A stretch of DNA of 64,000 nt from Phallus indusiatus. Taxonomy: Eukaryota > Basidiomycota > Agaricomycetes > Phallales > Phallaceae. Numbering within the stretch: position 1 is the stretch's first letter; each line of letters begins with the position of its first letter. Shown here piece after piece: positions 13,301 to 25,168 of this stretch. The notes below the pieces were generated by a model. The model did no database searches and was not told the DNA's origin. It saw only the letters and a list, made by a program, of their open reading frames with translations. The DNA is taken from positions 372,001 through 436,000 of the forward strand of contig JAQFWX010000003.1 in assembly GCA_027605045.1 (NCBI GenBank), written 5' to 3'. The translations under genes and the position numbers were made by a program.

Positions 13301-16165
13301 CCAAGTTAGACGAAGCTCCCGGTTCATACGTCATGCACCAAATAGCTAGCCATTCCACCTTGGATTATGCTTGGGATTTTCCCGCGTTCAGGAACAAAAA
13401 GTTGCTCTTGACCTTCAATGGGAAGGAGCGCTCTATAGATATAATGGAGATCGGAGACTTACCTCCTTTTAAATTCCCAGTAAGTGAAATTGCACCACCA
13501 TTGGATTAATATCTCATTGGGATTAGACCGAGCAGGGTCACAGAGCTGTCTCCTTGGATATTCGAGCGGATGGTTCATCCCAGAGGCTGGCTATATCCAA
13601 TTACACGGAGTCGACGAGTTTGTACAAACCCAAGCGGCAATCCAGTTTCTCGTCTAGTTCGGATACACTAGGGAGCTTTCCAGATAGCTTCGAGATAGTA
13701 ACACAGGACCAAACAGCCATTCTAACGATAAAGCTGGATCTAGCCGGCCTCGGTGTTTCGCTGATAAATCGCGACATGATAGAAGTTGTTTACATGTCAC
13801 TCCGAGAACTCAACGTGGAATATAGCCGGACTGCTACAGCTCAATCAATAGCCTTCTCGTGTTTCAGTATTCAAATGGACAATCAGCTCTACGACGCGAT
13901 ATACCCTGTCGCGTTGCAGCCATCGCCACTACCGAAGCGGGACGGCATGACTACCCCGCCGCCAGCCATACAAATGTCGATAGTATATTTGCATGATCAA
14001 GGTTTGACCTCCGTTCCCTTCACAAGTCGATTATTCTCAACTGTCTATTAACAGCGCACGGCGTGCTCTTCGTAAAATACGCTTCAATTCTATTGCAATC
14101 TTTAACAATTCAATTGGACGAGGATTTCTTATTAACCCTTTATGATATGTCTAACATACCTAGTGTTAATTGGAAAGACAACCAGCCGTGAGTGTTCAGA
14201 GTCGATGGAAGGAAAGGTCCTGACATTTGACAGGGATGTTCTTATCTTGCATCCTACGGAGATACCAGAACCTTCTAAAGTTGCTGAGGGACAAACCGTA
14301 TATTTCGAAAATCTGGAGCTTCAGCCCGTAAAATTAATCGTATCCTTCATGACAACACCACGCGTAGATGCCGACGAAAAGTATGAATCTATAATTCCTC
14401 ATAAAGTTAAAATTGAAGAGTTTTTTCAGATCCAATAATACAAGTGACCCGTTTGCATTCATAATGCGGGGTTATTGAACTATTTAGGAAATGTAAACGA
14501 TGCGCCTTTCAGGCTAAACGCACTTATTATGAAAGATTTACGGCAAACGATACCTGATCTGCGGCAGCGTATTATGTATCATTATCGACAAGAGGTGATG
14601 AGACAAGCGTTTCGGCTGATGGGCTTTGCGGATTTCGTAGGGAATCCTGTTGGTTTGTTCGAAAACATTAGCTCGGGGGTAATGGATGCATTCTATGAAC
14701 CATGGGCCGGTGTTGTCGTCAACGGAATGAGCAGAGAGTTTGGTATTGGGGTTGTCAAGGTAGGTTTTGTCATATCGCATCTTTGTCGTCGTTGCTAATA
14801 ATGATACTTTTAGGGCGTCTCCAGTTTACTGAAAAAGTCAGTCTATGGAGTAAGCGATAGCTTTTCCAAAGTCACCAACAGTTTAGGAAAAGGTAATTTC
14901 AAAGCAGTCTTATTATGTTCTGCATTTTATGAGTCAATCAGGTCTGGCAACTGCAACATTCGATGCAGAATGGGACAACAGACGACGATCAGCTCAGCGA
15001 CGAAATAAGCCTAGACATATCCTGTAATGCTGCTTTCATTCGTTTTTCTACGCGAATACTAAATACACCTCAAGGGATGGCGTAGCCAGCGGCGCTGAAG
15101 CATTTGCCTCCAGCGTTGGAAGCGGGGTAGAAGGATTGGTTGTAAGAGTTTCTTCTCTAACCATTTTATGCGCAAGCGATAGACTTTATCATTGCAGATG
15201 AAACCAATTGAAGGCGCACAAGTTTCTGGAGCTCGAGGCTTTTTCAGTGGAATTGGAAAAGGAGTTGTTGGGTGTGTTTTTAATTGATACAGCTCAGCTG
15301 CAAATTTATTAATTCCGAAGCAGTCTTGTTGCCAAGCCAGCTGTTGGGATTATGGACTTGGCGTCTAACCTCGGCGCAGGTAAGTGACAAATTGACTAAT
15401 ATATGCACATTGAGTTGATGAACTGACACCGGTATCTCAGGCGTTCGGAATACAACGACTGTGTTTGATGAACCTGCTAGGGAACGTGTTAGACTAGTTA
15501 GTTAATTTTTTCTGACTTTCTCTTTCAAATTGAAGCTTACCCTTGGCTAGGCGCGACATATTCCCCCCGATGGAGTCTTGACGGTATGCAACTCTCCTTG
15601 CGTAATTGATACTCTTGAAACTGATCCACTCGGCAGCCATATTCAGCCCGAGAGGCTTTGGGACAATATTGGATGAAAGGTATGTCATCACATATAACGC
15701 GTAAGAACAACAATATAATGACGGAACTATTCAGATTTGGATCAAGGCAAGTGATGGAATAACAACCTGCATTTTGTCGTCTTGTCAACCGCTCCTATCT
15801 AGGTTCATACAGAAACGAGAAATATGTGGCACATTACGATCTTCCGGGCGGAGACAACACTATTATGTTAACGATGTCCAAAGTTATTTCGTTTAGGTCC
15901 AATAGGTTACGGCTGGAATGGGAATTACCCTTCTCTCTAATACAGGGGATCAATATTGAGGACAACGGGATCCTTTTCCAATGCAAATCAGGCAGAGATC
16001 GTGATCGCTTTGTCTATATTGCGGACACGTCGTCTAAAGTGTGGTTCTTTTCTCAGATCGAACGGTGTGTTTCTCGGACATCAGTATATCGAATGAATAC
16101 TAAACGCACTCTTATACAGGGTTGTGAAATCATACAACACTCGCCGATCCACACAATCGAAATAA
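4376..16165 (+). CDS. VPS13: VPS13 bridge-like lipid transfer protein
   Basis: Vps13 is a very long rod-shaped protein with a hydrophobic groove that moves phospholipids between membranes at contact sites. The start ATG at 4376 gives MWSWTDPLREVLHA, spliced to LVNRILAPYIENLDIDRL and then QVELSGLVLAKKALDKFRLP and RIEDVYLLVAPSS: the chorein N-terminal domain. The middle contains long alternating strands with acidic linkers (for example near 7690-7760) and an Ala-rich helix followed by ERAAEIQRMQFDIF near 8830-8900, typical of the family. The adaptor-binding (SHR-BD/WD40-like) region lies about 11.0-13.5 kb and the C-terminal ATG2_C and PH-like part about 14.1-16.1 kb, ending KSYNTRRSTQSK. About 35 short introns interrupt roughly 3,100-3,300 codons, a normal fungal length. 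I found no in-frame break that splicing does not explain. It is the largest gene in the window. Confidence 0.95.
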
Positions 16166-16598
16166 TGGTTCCAACATTTTTGGTTAGCTTTATTTTTGCG
16201 TGTATATGCTTTTTTTGTATACTCGATATGGACGGCTACGTTTGGAGGTTATGTTATATTTTCTTGAGCTTCGCAAATTTCTTAGATCCCAATTGTTATT
16301 TAAAGCTAGGAAAGGAGGGAATGTGTATTTGTAGAGACCGTAATGTGATGACAGTATCAAAAGAGAAATTGAATCTATGTACCTGGTATGATTAATAATG
16401 AGCTAACAGAATCAGTGTGAGGAGGTGAAGGTATTTATATAATATATAATGGTATTGATTAAGAGTACAATTGGTGAACCAAGAGATAAAACGGGATGGG
16501 GGATATAAAAAATTTTTTTCCTTGTTACCGACTAGGTCGGAATTTCCAATAGTTTGTGCACCACCTTTCCATCCGAGGGAGAAAAAGAGAAAGAGTTA
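16166..16598. other. Convergent 3' region between VPS13 and the DENN gene
   Basis: Both flanking genes end here, so it should hold two 3' untranslated regions. The plus-strand frame stays open after the VPS13 splice site to about 16395, but that is intron read-through with a hydrophobic, low-quality translation. AT-rich runs occur near 16430 and 16505. Confidence 0.5.
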
Positions 16599-19500
16599 CT
16601 AAGAGGATGCTTTAACTTTAGTTTGCGATTTCATTGCAGTTGAGACTGCAGACGTTGGTAAAGGTGGAGGTGGAATGTTATCGTGTTCAGCGACTACTGG
16701 ACTGCCTTGGGTGGCGGTGGCTGTCGTCGCGGTGGACGACGCACGAGTTCGGGTTGTCCATGGCTGGGGTATTACAGCAAGATCGGATAGTCCAGAGTTT
16801 CTCGGAGATGGAGGAGCGGGGGACAGACGTCGAACGAGGTCGTTGGTTGGATCATCGTCCATGTCCACTTCCATACTACCTACATCTGAGTCATCCCTAG
16901 GACTTTGCGAGTAAGCACTTTGAAAATCCGTATCAGAATCCTCCGTGCCTGCTGGTGTAAGAGGCGGCGGGGGCGACGTGGGACGCGCTGTCTGGATGGT
17001 GTGAGGTGTAGAAGGAGAATGTGGTTTCTCTTTATCCTCCGGGGTATTGATATTAATCTGCACGGGAACATCTGAGGCGACAAATTTAGTCTTAGGCGTT
17101 TCCGGAGAAGGAAGGTCTGTACGCTGTTCTGTACGCTGTTGAGGAACTTTGACAGGAGGCTGAGTGAGTCTTGCCGGTCTGTTTGGACGAGGTCGAGATG
17201 GTATAGAGCTGACAAGGGTAGCATCCATGTCGCTCTCAGACGATTTGGGTTCAGTTTCGGGATCAACAGACAGTGCGTCCTCCAGCTAAATTGGTATGAA
17301 AAATCAGATTGAGGCAACAGTAGGAAAGTGAAGACAAACCTTCTGCTGAATCTCCAGCACCTTTCGCGAAATACGATCGCTCCGCTCACTGATATTCTCA
17401 TCGACAGCATAGATACTATCACCTGGATGTTCGCGCGTTGCAGAAAACCGCTTCAGCTTCTTAGGCTCCACTTCTGCATTCTGGTCCTTGTCTTTATCAC
17501 TTTCCTTTTCCGTAGTTGACTTATCCTTGTCTCCCTCGGCAGAATTACCATTTCTGTTAGCAGGACTTTTCTTGCCCTCTTCAGCAGCCGCTTCTTCGCC
17601 TTCAGTATCTTCGGTCAAAGGCGCATTGACACCGAATGAACGAGGAGGGCGAGAACCATTTGTACTATTGACGCTCGATCTTCGTGAGGAAGGACGAGAA
17701 TGACGCGGAGACGTGAATGAGAGAATTCGATCTTGGTCTTCTGGTTCAGACTCGGATACCATCATGCTTTGAAGCGCACGCTCGATTTGAGCCTCTACTT
17801 CGGCCATCATGGCTGCCCGTTCTTCTTCCATTTTGATCATGTTCTGCCTCATTTGCTCGAGCTCTACTACAGCGGTACGGTGTGCACCTTCCGTTTCGCG
17901 CAATTCTATAAAATAGAGAATTCAATAATCATATCATAAGATTTGGGTCTTATACTCACGATCCTCTAGTTTCTTCTTCTCTGATGCTGTAAGAGTAACC
18001 AGACTGGAAAGTCTCTTGCTTTCTTTCTGCTCCTTGTTAATTTTACCACGGAGCTCCGCAGCCTCACTGCTTAACTTCTCGGCATAGTGCTCGAAAGTAA
18101 TAAACTTTTCTCTCCAAAGATCACTTTCTGTCATGAGGAAGTTCAATCGACGGCTCAGTCGACCAATCTTGGTTTCCAAGTCGTCTCTTGCATCTACGAA
18201 TGCCATCGCACGGCGGCGAATCGTGTGCTGGGCAAGCTGTTCAGCAGCTGAAAGCTGAGGCATCCTCTTGACCGAGCCAAACGAAGAAATTCGTCTGAAT
18301 ATAGATGGCTTTTTGAACTAGAGAAATATCACGCGATATAATCAACGCTATTGAAAGAAAAACTGAGAAAACCAACTCACTTTGTCTTGCAAAACGGTAT
18401 CGAATGCTTGAATGACCTTGGTCGAGCTCCACCATTCCGGAGGCTTGATACTTTCCGCAACGACAGCAGCGGTAGCGCCTCTCTTTGCCTGGATTTTGCA
18501 TAGAGGTCGGAATCGACCGGCTGGAAAGGCCTCCTTGAATTCAGAGGGAATGGCGTAATCTGGATGGAAATACGCGTCAAAGGCAGTGAGCAAAATCCTG
18601 CGATATCGCTCGCGTTGCGTCTTTTGAGAGACGACTCCTGGAGGAGGACGTTGACAAATGCTTGATGGACGAAGTGGACAATTAGAGTAAATTTAGGGAA
18701 GGTGAAGTGGCACTTACACATTATTTATATCGCTAAAAAAAGTGCGCGTGTTCAATTGGGAATGATCTTGTCTTTTTGGTATGTAAACTTACAGATCACA
18801 TATGCACACTTCTGGAGAAGGTTTTACGACATGTCTCGCTTCAGTACTAATACCGATGATCCATGGACCAGGATCCTAAAGGAAGAAAGAAAATAAGGGT
18901 CAAGTAACCGACTGCTGTGTGTCTTGACATACTTCGAGATAGATTTTCGCATCACGGGTATGGATTATTGGGAGGGCTATACCATTCCAACCGCGCAGTT
19001 CGACGAGGTACTTGATCGTTGAGACTGCTATACCAAGCATTTGAGGGTGCCGGCTAAGGAACATGACGCGACCAGTTGGAGAGAGTGCGATCTACGCGAA
19101 TAATTCATTTAGAAAACCGATCAAACCGAGGGAAATGAATGATATACCTCGCATATAGTCAGAATATTATCCAGGGCGAGGCACTGGAAAAGGGGATACA
19201 TGGTGAACTGTTTCAAAAACGTAACAGCGTCAATATACTTTGAAGTATGCTTGATATGACTGGGAGAGCTTACGTTGACATCGACTAATCCCTTTCCAAA
19301 GTCTAGACCACCAGGGAATCGACAAATCACTTCCAAGCTAGCATTTTCGCCTTCTTTCTCCTTGTCCTTGGCAGATGTCGCGTCAAGACGGACAATATCG
19401 CCAGCTCTAGGAGCAGGATGGGAGAGAATCTTGGCAATCTGAAGAGAATGTGATTGAACGTCTTTCGAGAAACGAGCCCAACTGAGAGTAAGATAATCCC

Positions 19501-21397
19501 TCATGACGTCGTATATGGGGTGACGGGAGACAAGAGCTACAAAAGCAGCTTCAGCAAAATTCTCGTGAAATAACAAAAACGACTCACTCAATGCGTACGG
19601 AAGCCAGAATACAGTGTCTCCAGGTAAAAACAAAGAGCTCCCGCCGAGTCCTTGACTGGTACCGGCATCAAAATCGCTCTCACTGACACCATCATACACA
19701 CTGTCAACATCAGCTTCAGTATCGACGTCTATATCGCTCTCGGGAGCACCATCGCTCTGCCACGGCCCTTTACTCGATCGCTTGCGAAGAACTTGATTCG
19801 GAGAGCTCAATTCACCTCCATTTGGAGCTGGAATGGAAGCAGACGCAGCAGCATTCGGGCGTCTACCGTGTTTGCGGACAGACGTGACTGACGGAGCCGC
19901 GTTCGATTCTTTCCTAGCGCGAGCGGCATTCTCGAGCGATCGACGAATGGCCGCTGTGCGATCTTCGTCGGCGTGACTCCAAACAGTTAGACAGACACCA
20001 TAGTACGTAACTTGATCGGCGGCCGCACTACTTCCTCCCGGTGCGGTGGCTGTTTTGGTTAGCAGCGCGTCTTGAATAGATGGAGGAGGGCCTAAGAATG
20101 TGCTAGACGGACGGGGTATAATTGGATCTTCATACGCTCGTAAACCGAGATCTGTCATGGTTCCATTGTTGGTCGTTGCGCTGAAAATGGATGAACGAAA
20201 TGCACCGCCTGGTATACTTGACGAGGCTGAGTTGGGTATTGTGAACGTAAAAGTGTGGATCGTGCTTGGAGGTTGTAGGGTTGAAGCGACTATTTCGACC
20301 TCCCGGGGAAAGGATAACTAGATTTTTTTTAGCAAAGTTAATTTTCGCGATTGTCTTTTTCCTCGAGTAAACTAATTTACCTTGAGGGTCTTTGAAAGCA
20401 TCTTGGCGACGTCCTGCTTGGGAATAGCACCCATTCCAATAGTAGCAACGTCATTTCTAGCTTTCCTGCTCTTCTTTCTTACACCACCTGCACCTGGAGT
20501 GACAGTGCTGCCGAGAACTTCAGGACGCCAAAAACGACCGACAGCGCCTTCTGAATGGCGTACATTCATAACAGATTCCATATCGGCAATCTGCCATGTA
20601 TGAGGTGATTTTGCGAGCCCTGAAAGGCGGAACAAAGGGCGCGTTAGACTGTGTGAAGAAAGCAACGAGGGTCATCAGAGCAACTGACCTGACACAACGT
20701 AGAGAGAGGCGAGGGGACTGGTAGCTGTATGTGGGGCACTGCTAGCCGGGATATTGGGTACTGAACGACTTGTTGCTATTGACGTGCGTGCGGAGGCGGG
20801 AATGGGTTCCATTGATTTTCTGTAGAAAACGAAAGGTAAAAGGTAAAAAAATCAGTCCAAAGATAGTCCGGCACCAAATAACCACAAAAGAAGGAAAAAG
20901 AACAAAGAAAGAAGGAAAGAAAGAGAAAAGAGAGAAAGAGGGAGAGACAAGGGGTACTGGCCGGAAAAGGCCAAGGACGAGAGTAAAACGGAAGTGAATG
21001 CAAGTGCAAGGGTTGCAAGTTTGCAAATTTGGCACAACAATATAAACGATCGTTGGAATGATGTCGTTATCATTTTTTAAAAATATTTGATATATCACAA
21101 AAATTAGTAAATTTGAACAAAGACTTGCCTATGCTGGATGCCGAGAATGACGCTGGCTTTGTCTCTTCTGGGACGATGAACGACAGAGAGACCGTCTAGA
21201 GTAGAGTCGCGGTCGTCGTGGGCAGCGTCAGTAGCAAGAGAAGAGGATGTCGCGGTTGAATTCGTCCGATGCTTGTTCACGGGCGCAGAAGAAGTTGAAA
21301 CAGGATCAGACGGAGCTGGGCCTGAACCATTGGACTTGCCAGGAGGGGCTAGAGGAGCATGATTTGCAGTTGAACGAACGTTGAGATTTGCACTCAT
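16599..21397 (-). CDS. DENN-domain protein, probable Rab guanine nucleotide exchange factor
   Basis: DENN domains commonly act as exchange factors for Rab GTPases in membrane traffic. The ATG at 21395-21397 gives MSANLNVRSTANHAPL, a low-complexity leader, followed by a long intron. Later exons carry the upstream DENN part (TYYGVCLTVWSHADED near 20000), the core (FWLPYALSESFLLFHENF, then YDVMRDYLTLSWARFSKDV, near 19600-19480), and the region ending LLTAFDAYFHPDYAIP near 18600-18550. A predicted coiled coil follows (DLETKIGRLSRRLNFLMTES, about 18190-17950, continuing through EMRQNM-like heptads), and then an acidic Ser/Pro-rich tail of about 400 residues ending KSQTKVKASS. The stop is at 16599. 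The order fits fungal DENN (AEX-3) proteins, with a long disordered tail. The Rab target cannot be read from sequence. An alternative start upstream at 21457 is possible but less likely. Confidence 0.88.
20886..20956. repeat. Polypurine/polypyrimidine tract inside a DENN-gene intron
   Basis: About 70 bases on the plus strand are almost only A and G (runs of AAAGAAGG, GAAAGAAAGAG and GAGGGAGAG). On the transcribed minus strand this is a C/T tract upstream of a TTTTCTACAG acceptor near 20823. The host intron, about 20823-21125, is roughly 300 nt, several times longer than its neighbours. It could simply be an extended polypyrimidine tract or a simple repeat. Confidence 0.6.
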
Positions 21398-22106
21398 TTT
21401 TGTTTTATGAACATTTGGGAAAAAGTGAGGGGAAAGGAAAGACTGGAACTGGGACAACTATTACTGTTGTTTGCTCAAAACAAATTCTGTTTTCATTTCT
21501 CTGACTACCATCGCTCAGACTATTAGAAACTTCCAGGCCGAGAACTCAAAAAAAAACTCTATGCCCTTTTTCCCTTATTTAGTAAAAATTCTGCGCCTTT
21601 TTTTCTCTGTGCTTCGGTTGCTATTCCTTTTATGTATGTATTTTTGGACTACCGCCGCCGCCGCCAATCAAGATCTTTCGCTTCAGATCCAGGAATTTCA
21701 ATTTTCCTATGAAAAACACACAACACAAGAAAGTGAAACCACAAGATTAACTTCTTTTAAGCTTTATCACCCAATCTTTGCTCGTCTAGCTCTCCGTCAT
21801 TCGCTCTTTTGTCCTCATCATTGCACGTGGCAAAAGGCGACGACGCTCCACGGCCTTCGCGTAGGGAAAAAGCGACTTTATTCAGTTCGCCAGGGCAACA
21901 AGACTTTTTTTTTTCCAATTTCTGGCCCTGGAATATTCCGTCCCTTGCGGGCAGTGATCTGCGACGGCCCTGGTGCATATGGTTGCACATTACATGTGCA
22001 CGCATGCACTCTCAAGAATACATCCAAATGTCGTTATAATAAATAGTAGATGTATGTACGATAATAGTATTATATAGTTATTGTATACATGCTATATAAC
22101 TCTCAC
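21398..22106. other. Intergenic, about 700 bp
   Basis: This is the promoter of the DENN gene plus the 3' end of the NIPA transporter gene, both on the minus strand. It contains T- and CT-rich runs near 21540-21640 and 21900 and a purine/pyrimidine-alternating TATA-rich end near 22040-22100. Open frames on both strands look like chance. Confidence 0.5.
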
Positions 22107-24134
22107 TCATTCTTGTTGCTCACCCTCACTGGATCGGAGAACATTCTGTAACCACTTCCACCGCGCCCGAGCTCGCACGCTCTCTCCAGCCGTCCCAGCG
22201 TCTGCTTCACTCACAGCCCTCCGCATCTCCATTCGACTCGCTGTCATGTAGAATATATCCCCTTGCGTAGAAACACGTCTCTTGGTCGGTTTCAATGCAA
22301 ACCCAGGGGATGTCGCCGACAATCCAATTGACAGTCCCCCACTCGATCCCTCCCTCGCCCCAACTCCAAGTAGATTCGTATACTGCCTCTTCCTCGGCCC
22401 AGATCTCTGTCGCCCCACTGCGCTAACAGGTGAAATTAACGAAACGCTTGATGACCCGCCCGTCGCATCCGGGCTCGCGAGTGCGCTAGTAGTAATCACA
22501 CTTCCTCTCCTGTGATCAGACTGTTGCCCCAGTGACGGGCTCTCCTCGGCTCCTACAACTTCTTCCTCCACATCTTCTCCTCCTTCTCGCCATGTCCCCG
22601 GCTCTACTCCACCATCCCCTGACGTCACACTTACAGCGAATACTCCTCCAAGTAGAATACACAATCCCAAAACGACCAGTCCCAGGTGAAGCGCACTCAG
22701 GGACCCAAATTGGTCGTAATACACCAGTCCATTAAAGATCGACGATAAATTATAAAAACAAAAAGCAACTGGTCGTAGGCGTTTGAGAAAAAAAAACCGA
22801 TTAACGGGGCGTAAGTCAGTTGATTTTACTCACGAGGACAAACTAAGATCGGATCTGCCAAAACGAGTGACTTGTGTAGATACCAAAGCTTGTGATATTT
22901 AGCAAAGAAGAAAAAAAGAATTGACATAAGTTAATTTTATTCATACCTGAAGGAAAGCGAATGCAATGAGACCAGCAACCAATGCCCAAGCTTCCCATCT
23001 CCAAAACTGATTGTCGCCCTGCGCAGTAAGGATAAGCAGCTCAACACCGCTTTTCGCGAATAACAAACACATCCCACTCATAATGCCTGAAGCGGAGGCA
23101 TAAGACCCCGCAAGGAGTGTCTTCGTACGTTTGACCACTACAGACGAACGTCTTTGAATAGTCGGTAACGAGTCACCTCCCTTTCCCTGTCGAAGTTCCG
23201 GGGGAGGTAATAGCGGTGTACGCTCAGTCGTTATCAGAGGACTATCACTGTATTCTTGAAGGCGGGGTGAAAAAGTAGGCGATGTAGGTGAAGCAGGATG
23301 CGGTGGTGTTTCTGGTGGGCTAACCAGTTTATGTCTTAACGTAAATTCCACGATATGTGTCTGGAATCCCCGCTTTAGTGATATGAACATTTGAGCTGGG
23401 TAGGGACGTACCACCAACAAACAGACTCCAAGGGCAGCACCAAGAAGAGAAAAATACACGACAAACGCCTCTCTTCTAAACAGACGTATTAAATCTTCTA
23501 AAGAGTGTGCAGGGACCGGAATAACCCCGAATATAGCGATGAGTACCGCCCCGCCCGCTATGGCTAATGTGCCCAGAACCATATATGAACTGAACTCATC
23601 TCCAAGCAAAATGCGTGCGAAGAAAGCATTCCAAAGTAATGACACGGCACCGAGGGGTGCTAAAATAACGACTGGCAAAGAGGCAATTTGAAAGATAGAA
23701 CCAAGAATGTTTGATGTTATGAAGATAACTAATGAAATCAAGTTACTAAACAAAACCGAGAGCAATATAACAAAGGAAATTTTGGCTTACGGAAACCCAA
23801 AATCCAAAGTCTGTTGAATAATTAGATGATAAATAAACCATTTGTGTCACGGATGAGAGTAAAAGGAGACGAACGGTCTACGATGCTCAACAGTTCTCTG
23901 ATCCTCCGGTTTCATCTCGTTAAGGATATGACTTTTCCGCTGCATTGTCAATCCAAGACTCTGAATTATACTGGCAATAAGGCCAATAGCAATTCCCACA
24001 GGAAGTGAAATTGGGCCATTAGGGTTCTGTGCGGAATCGTCGGATAGCATGATGTTCAGATCGCGCCAAGTTATTATGGATTCGCCGCTGCCGTTAGCAA
24101 TTGAAGGAGAGAATATGGCATTGGGAAGAAACAT
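22107..24134 (-). CDS. NIPA-type magnesium transporter
   Basis: NIPA proteins are multi-span membrane Mg2+ transporters of the drug/metabolite-transporter fold. The ATG at 24132-24134 gives MFLPNAIFSPSIANGS. Exons then read ISLPVGIAIGLIASIIQSLG with LTMQRKSH (family helix 1 and its loop), RRPLWILGF, LIFITSNILGSIFQIASL, LGDEFSSYMVLGTLAIAGG, FVVYFSLLGAALGVCLLVV, SGIMSGMCLLFAKSGVELL, LWYLHKSLVLADPILVCP, AFCFYNLSSIFNGLVYYDQF and LHLGLVVLGLCILLGGVF. About nine membrane helices are visible, with a large Ser/Pro-rich loop between helices 5 and 6 (about 23160-23330) and a cytoplasmic tail of about 180 residues. Splicing needs one GTTCGT donor after RRP, which restores the family motif exactly. The stop is at 22107. 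The tail and loop are longer than in animal NIPA proteins but usual for fungi. Confidence 0.92.
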
Positions 24135-25168
24135 TATATCTTGCAACAATCAAGATAACTCATGCAAGTGTTGTTTAAGAGAAAATGTGATGTAGTGCGG
24201 AAGAAGTTGCGAGGTTGGACGCTGATTGTGTCTTGTGTGCAGTTCTACCGGCACGTGCACGCGCCTGCACTATCAACTATCAATATTTCAATCTTCACTG
24301 CCTCTGCACATGATTCTGTGAAATGCGCTATGTGCATTTAAAGCGATATTTTGAAATTCTTTTTTTCCCGCTTATACGTATACATTTGAAATAATGATGC
24401 AGATGATCGGGTTTTGTCCTCTTTTTTGACCTCGTGTGCCTTATTGGCAAAGTTAGACGAAAGAGATTATTAGGGGTCTTGAAGAATGCCGCCTCTCTCC
24501 TTTACATAACACCATGCAATAAACTATTGTCCAATCTATTTTAATTAGACCGATATTTTGACTTTGTGTACACACAAAGGCTAAGCTTCCAAGGAAATGC
24601 AATGCGTGCCTTTAGAACAGGTGATTTTATTTATATGGCTACTGCCCGGCGGTCAAGCTCACAATGGGTTAGGAGCGTAATGGTAATAACGTCGGCCAAA
24701 GGTTTCTCCTGACAAAAGGGTCAAGGAAAATTTTCCATCATGTTACTAGTGATCTTGATAACTTTGTGGCGTCGTTTTGCCGTCTGTCTATGTGTAGATG
24801 TATGTCCATCTGTATGTGTGCGCATGTTGACGAAGAGTTTTTTCCATCATTGTCAAAAAGGGTCTACCCTGTACTCAGGCGGTCGTCGGATGTAAGTCAG
24901 TTGAGTCTTCTGTGTGATGAGGAGCTTGGAGTGTTCAGGCATGCGGTTAATTAGCTTGGAGCAAAATACAAAGCCGGAGAAGAAGAAAAATATGATTGGT
25001 CTTTTTTTTTAAAAAAAAATTCTCTTACTCATGGCTTGCGGTGGTGAATTACAGTGATATACAGTGAGAAGTGTGCCTCGGTATAAAAAAAGGCGAACGT
25101 GAATTCTAAAAACGCGAAAGTCCCTTTTAAAGCGGCGCTTGAACAAAGGTCGAAGCCAGTCACCGATC
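24135..25168. other. Divergent promoter region, about 1 kb
   Basis: It separates the starts of the minus-strand NIPA gene and the plus-strand RasGEF gene. I see T-rich runs (24360, 25000-25020) and no coding block, RNA gene or repeat I can support. Confidence 0.5.

Noticed and set aside
16166..16395. Extra C-terminal sequence on VPS13
   Set aside because: It is read-through of the last intron; splicing at the GTGTGT donor gives the expected short basic VPS13 end and a stop at 16165.
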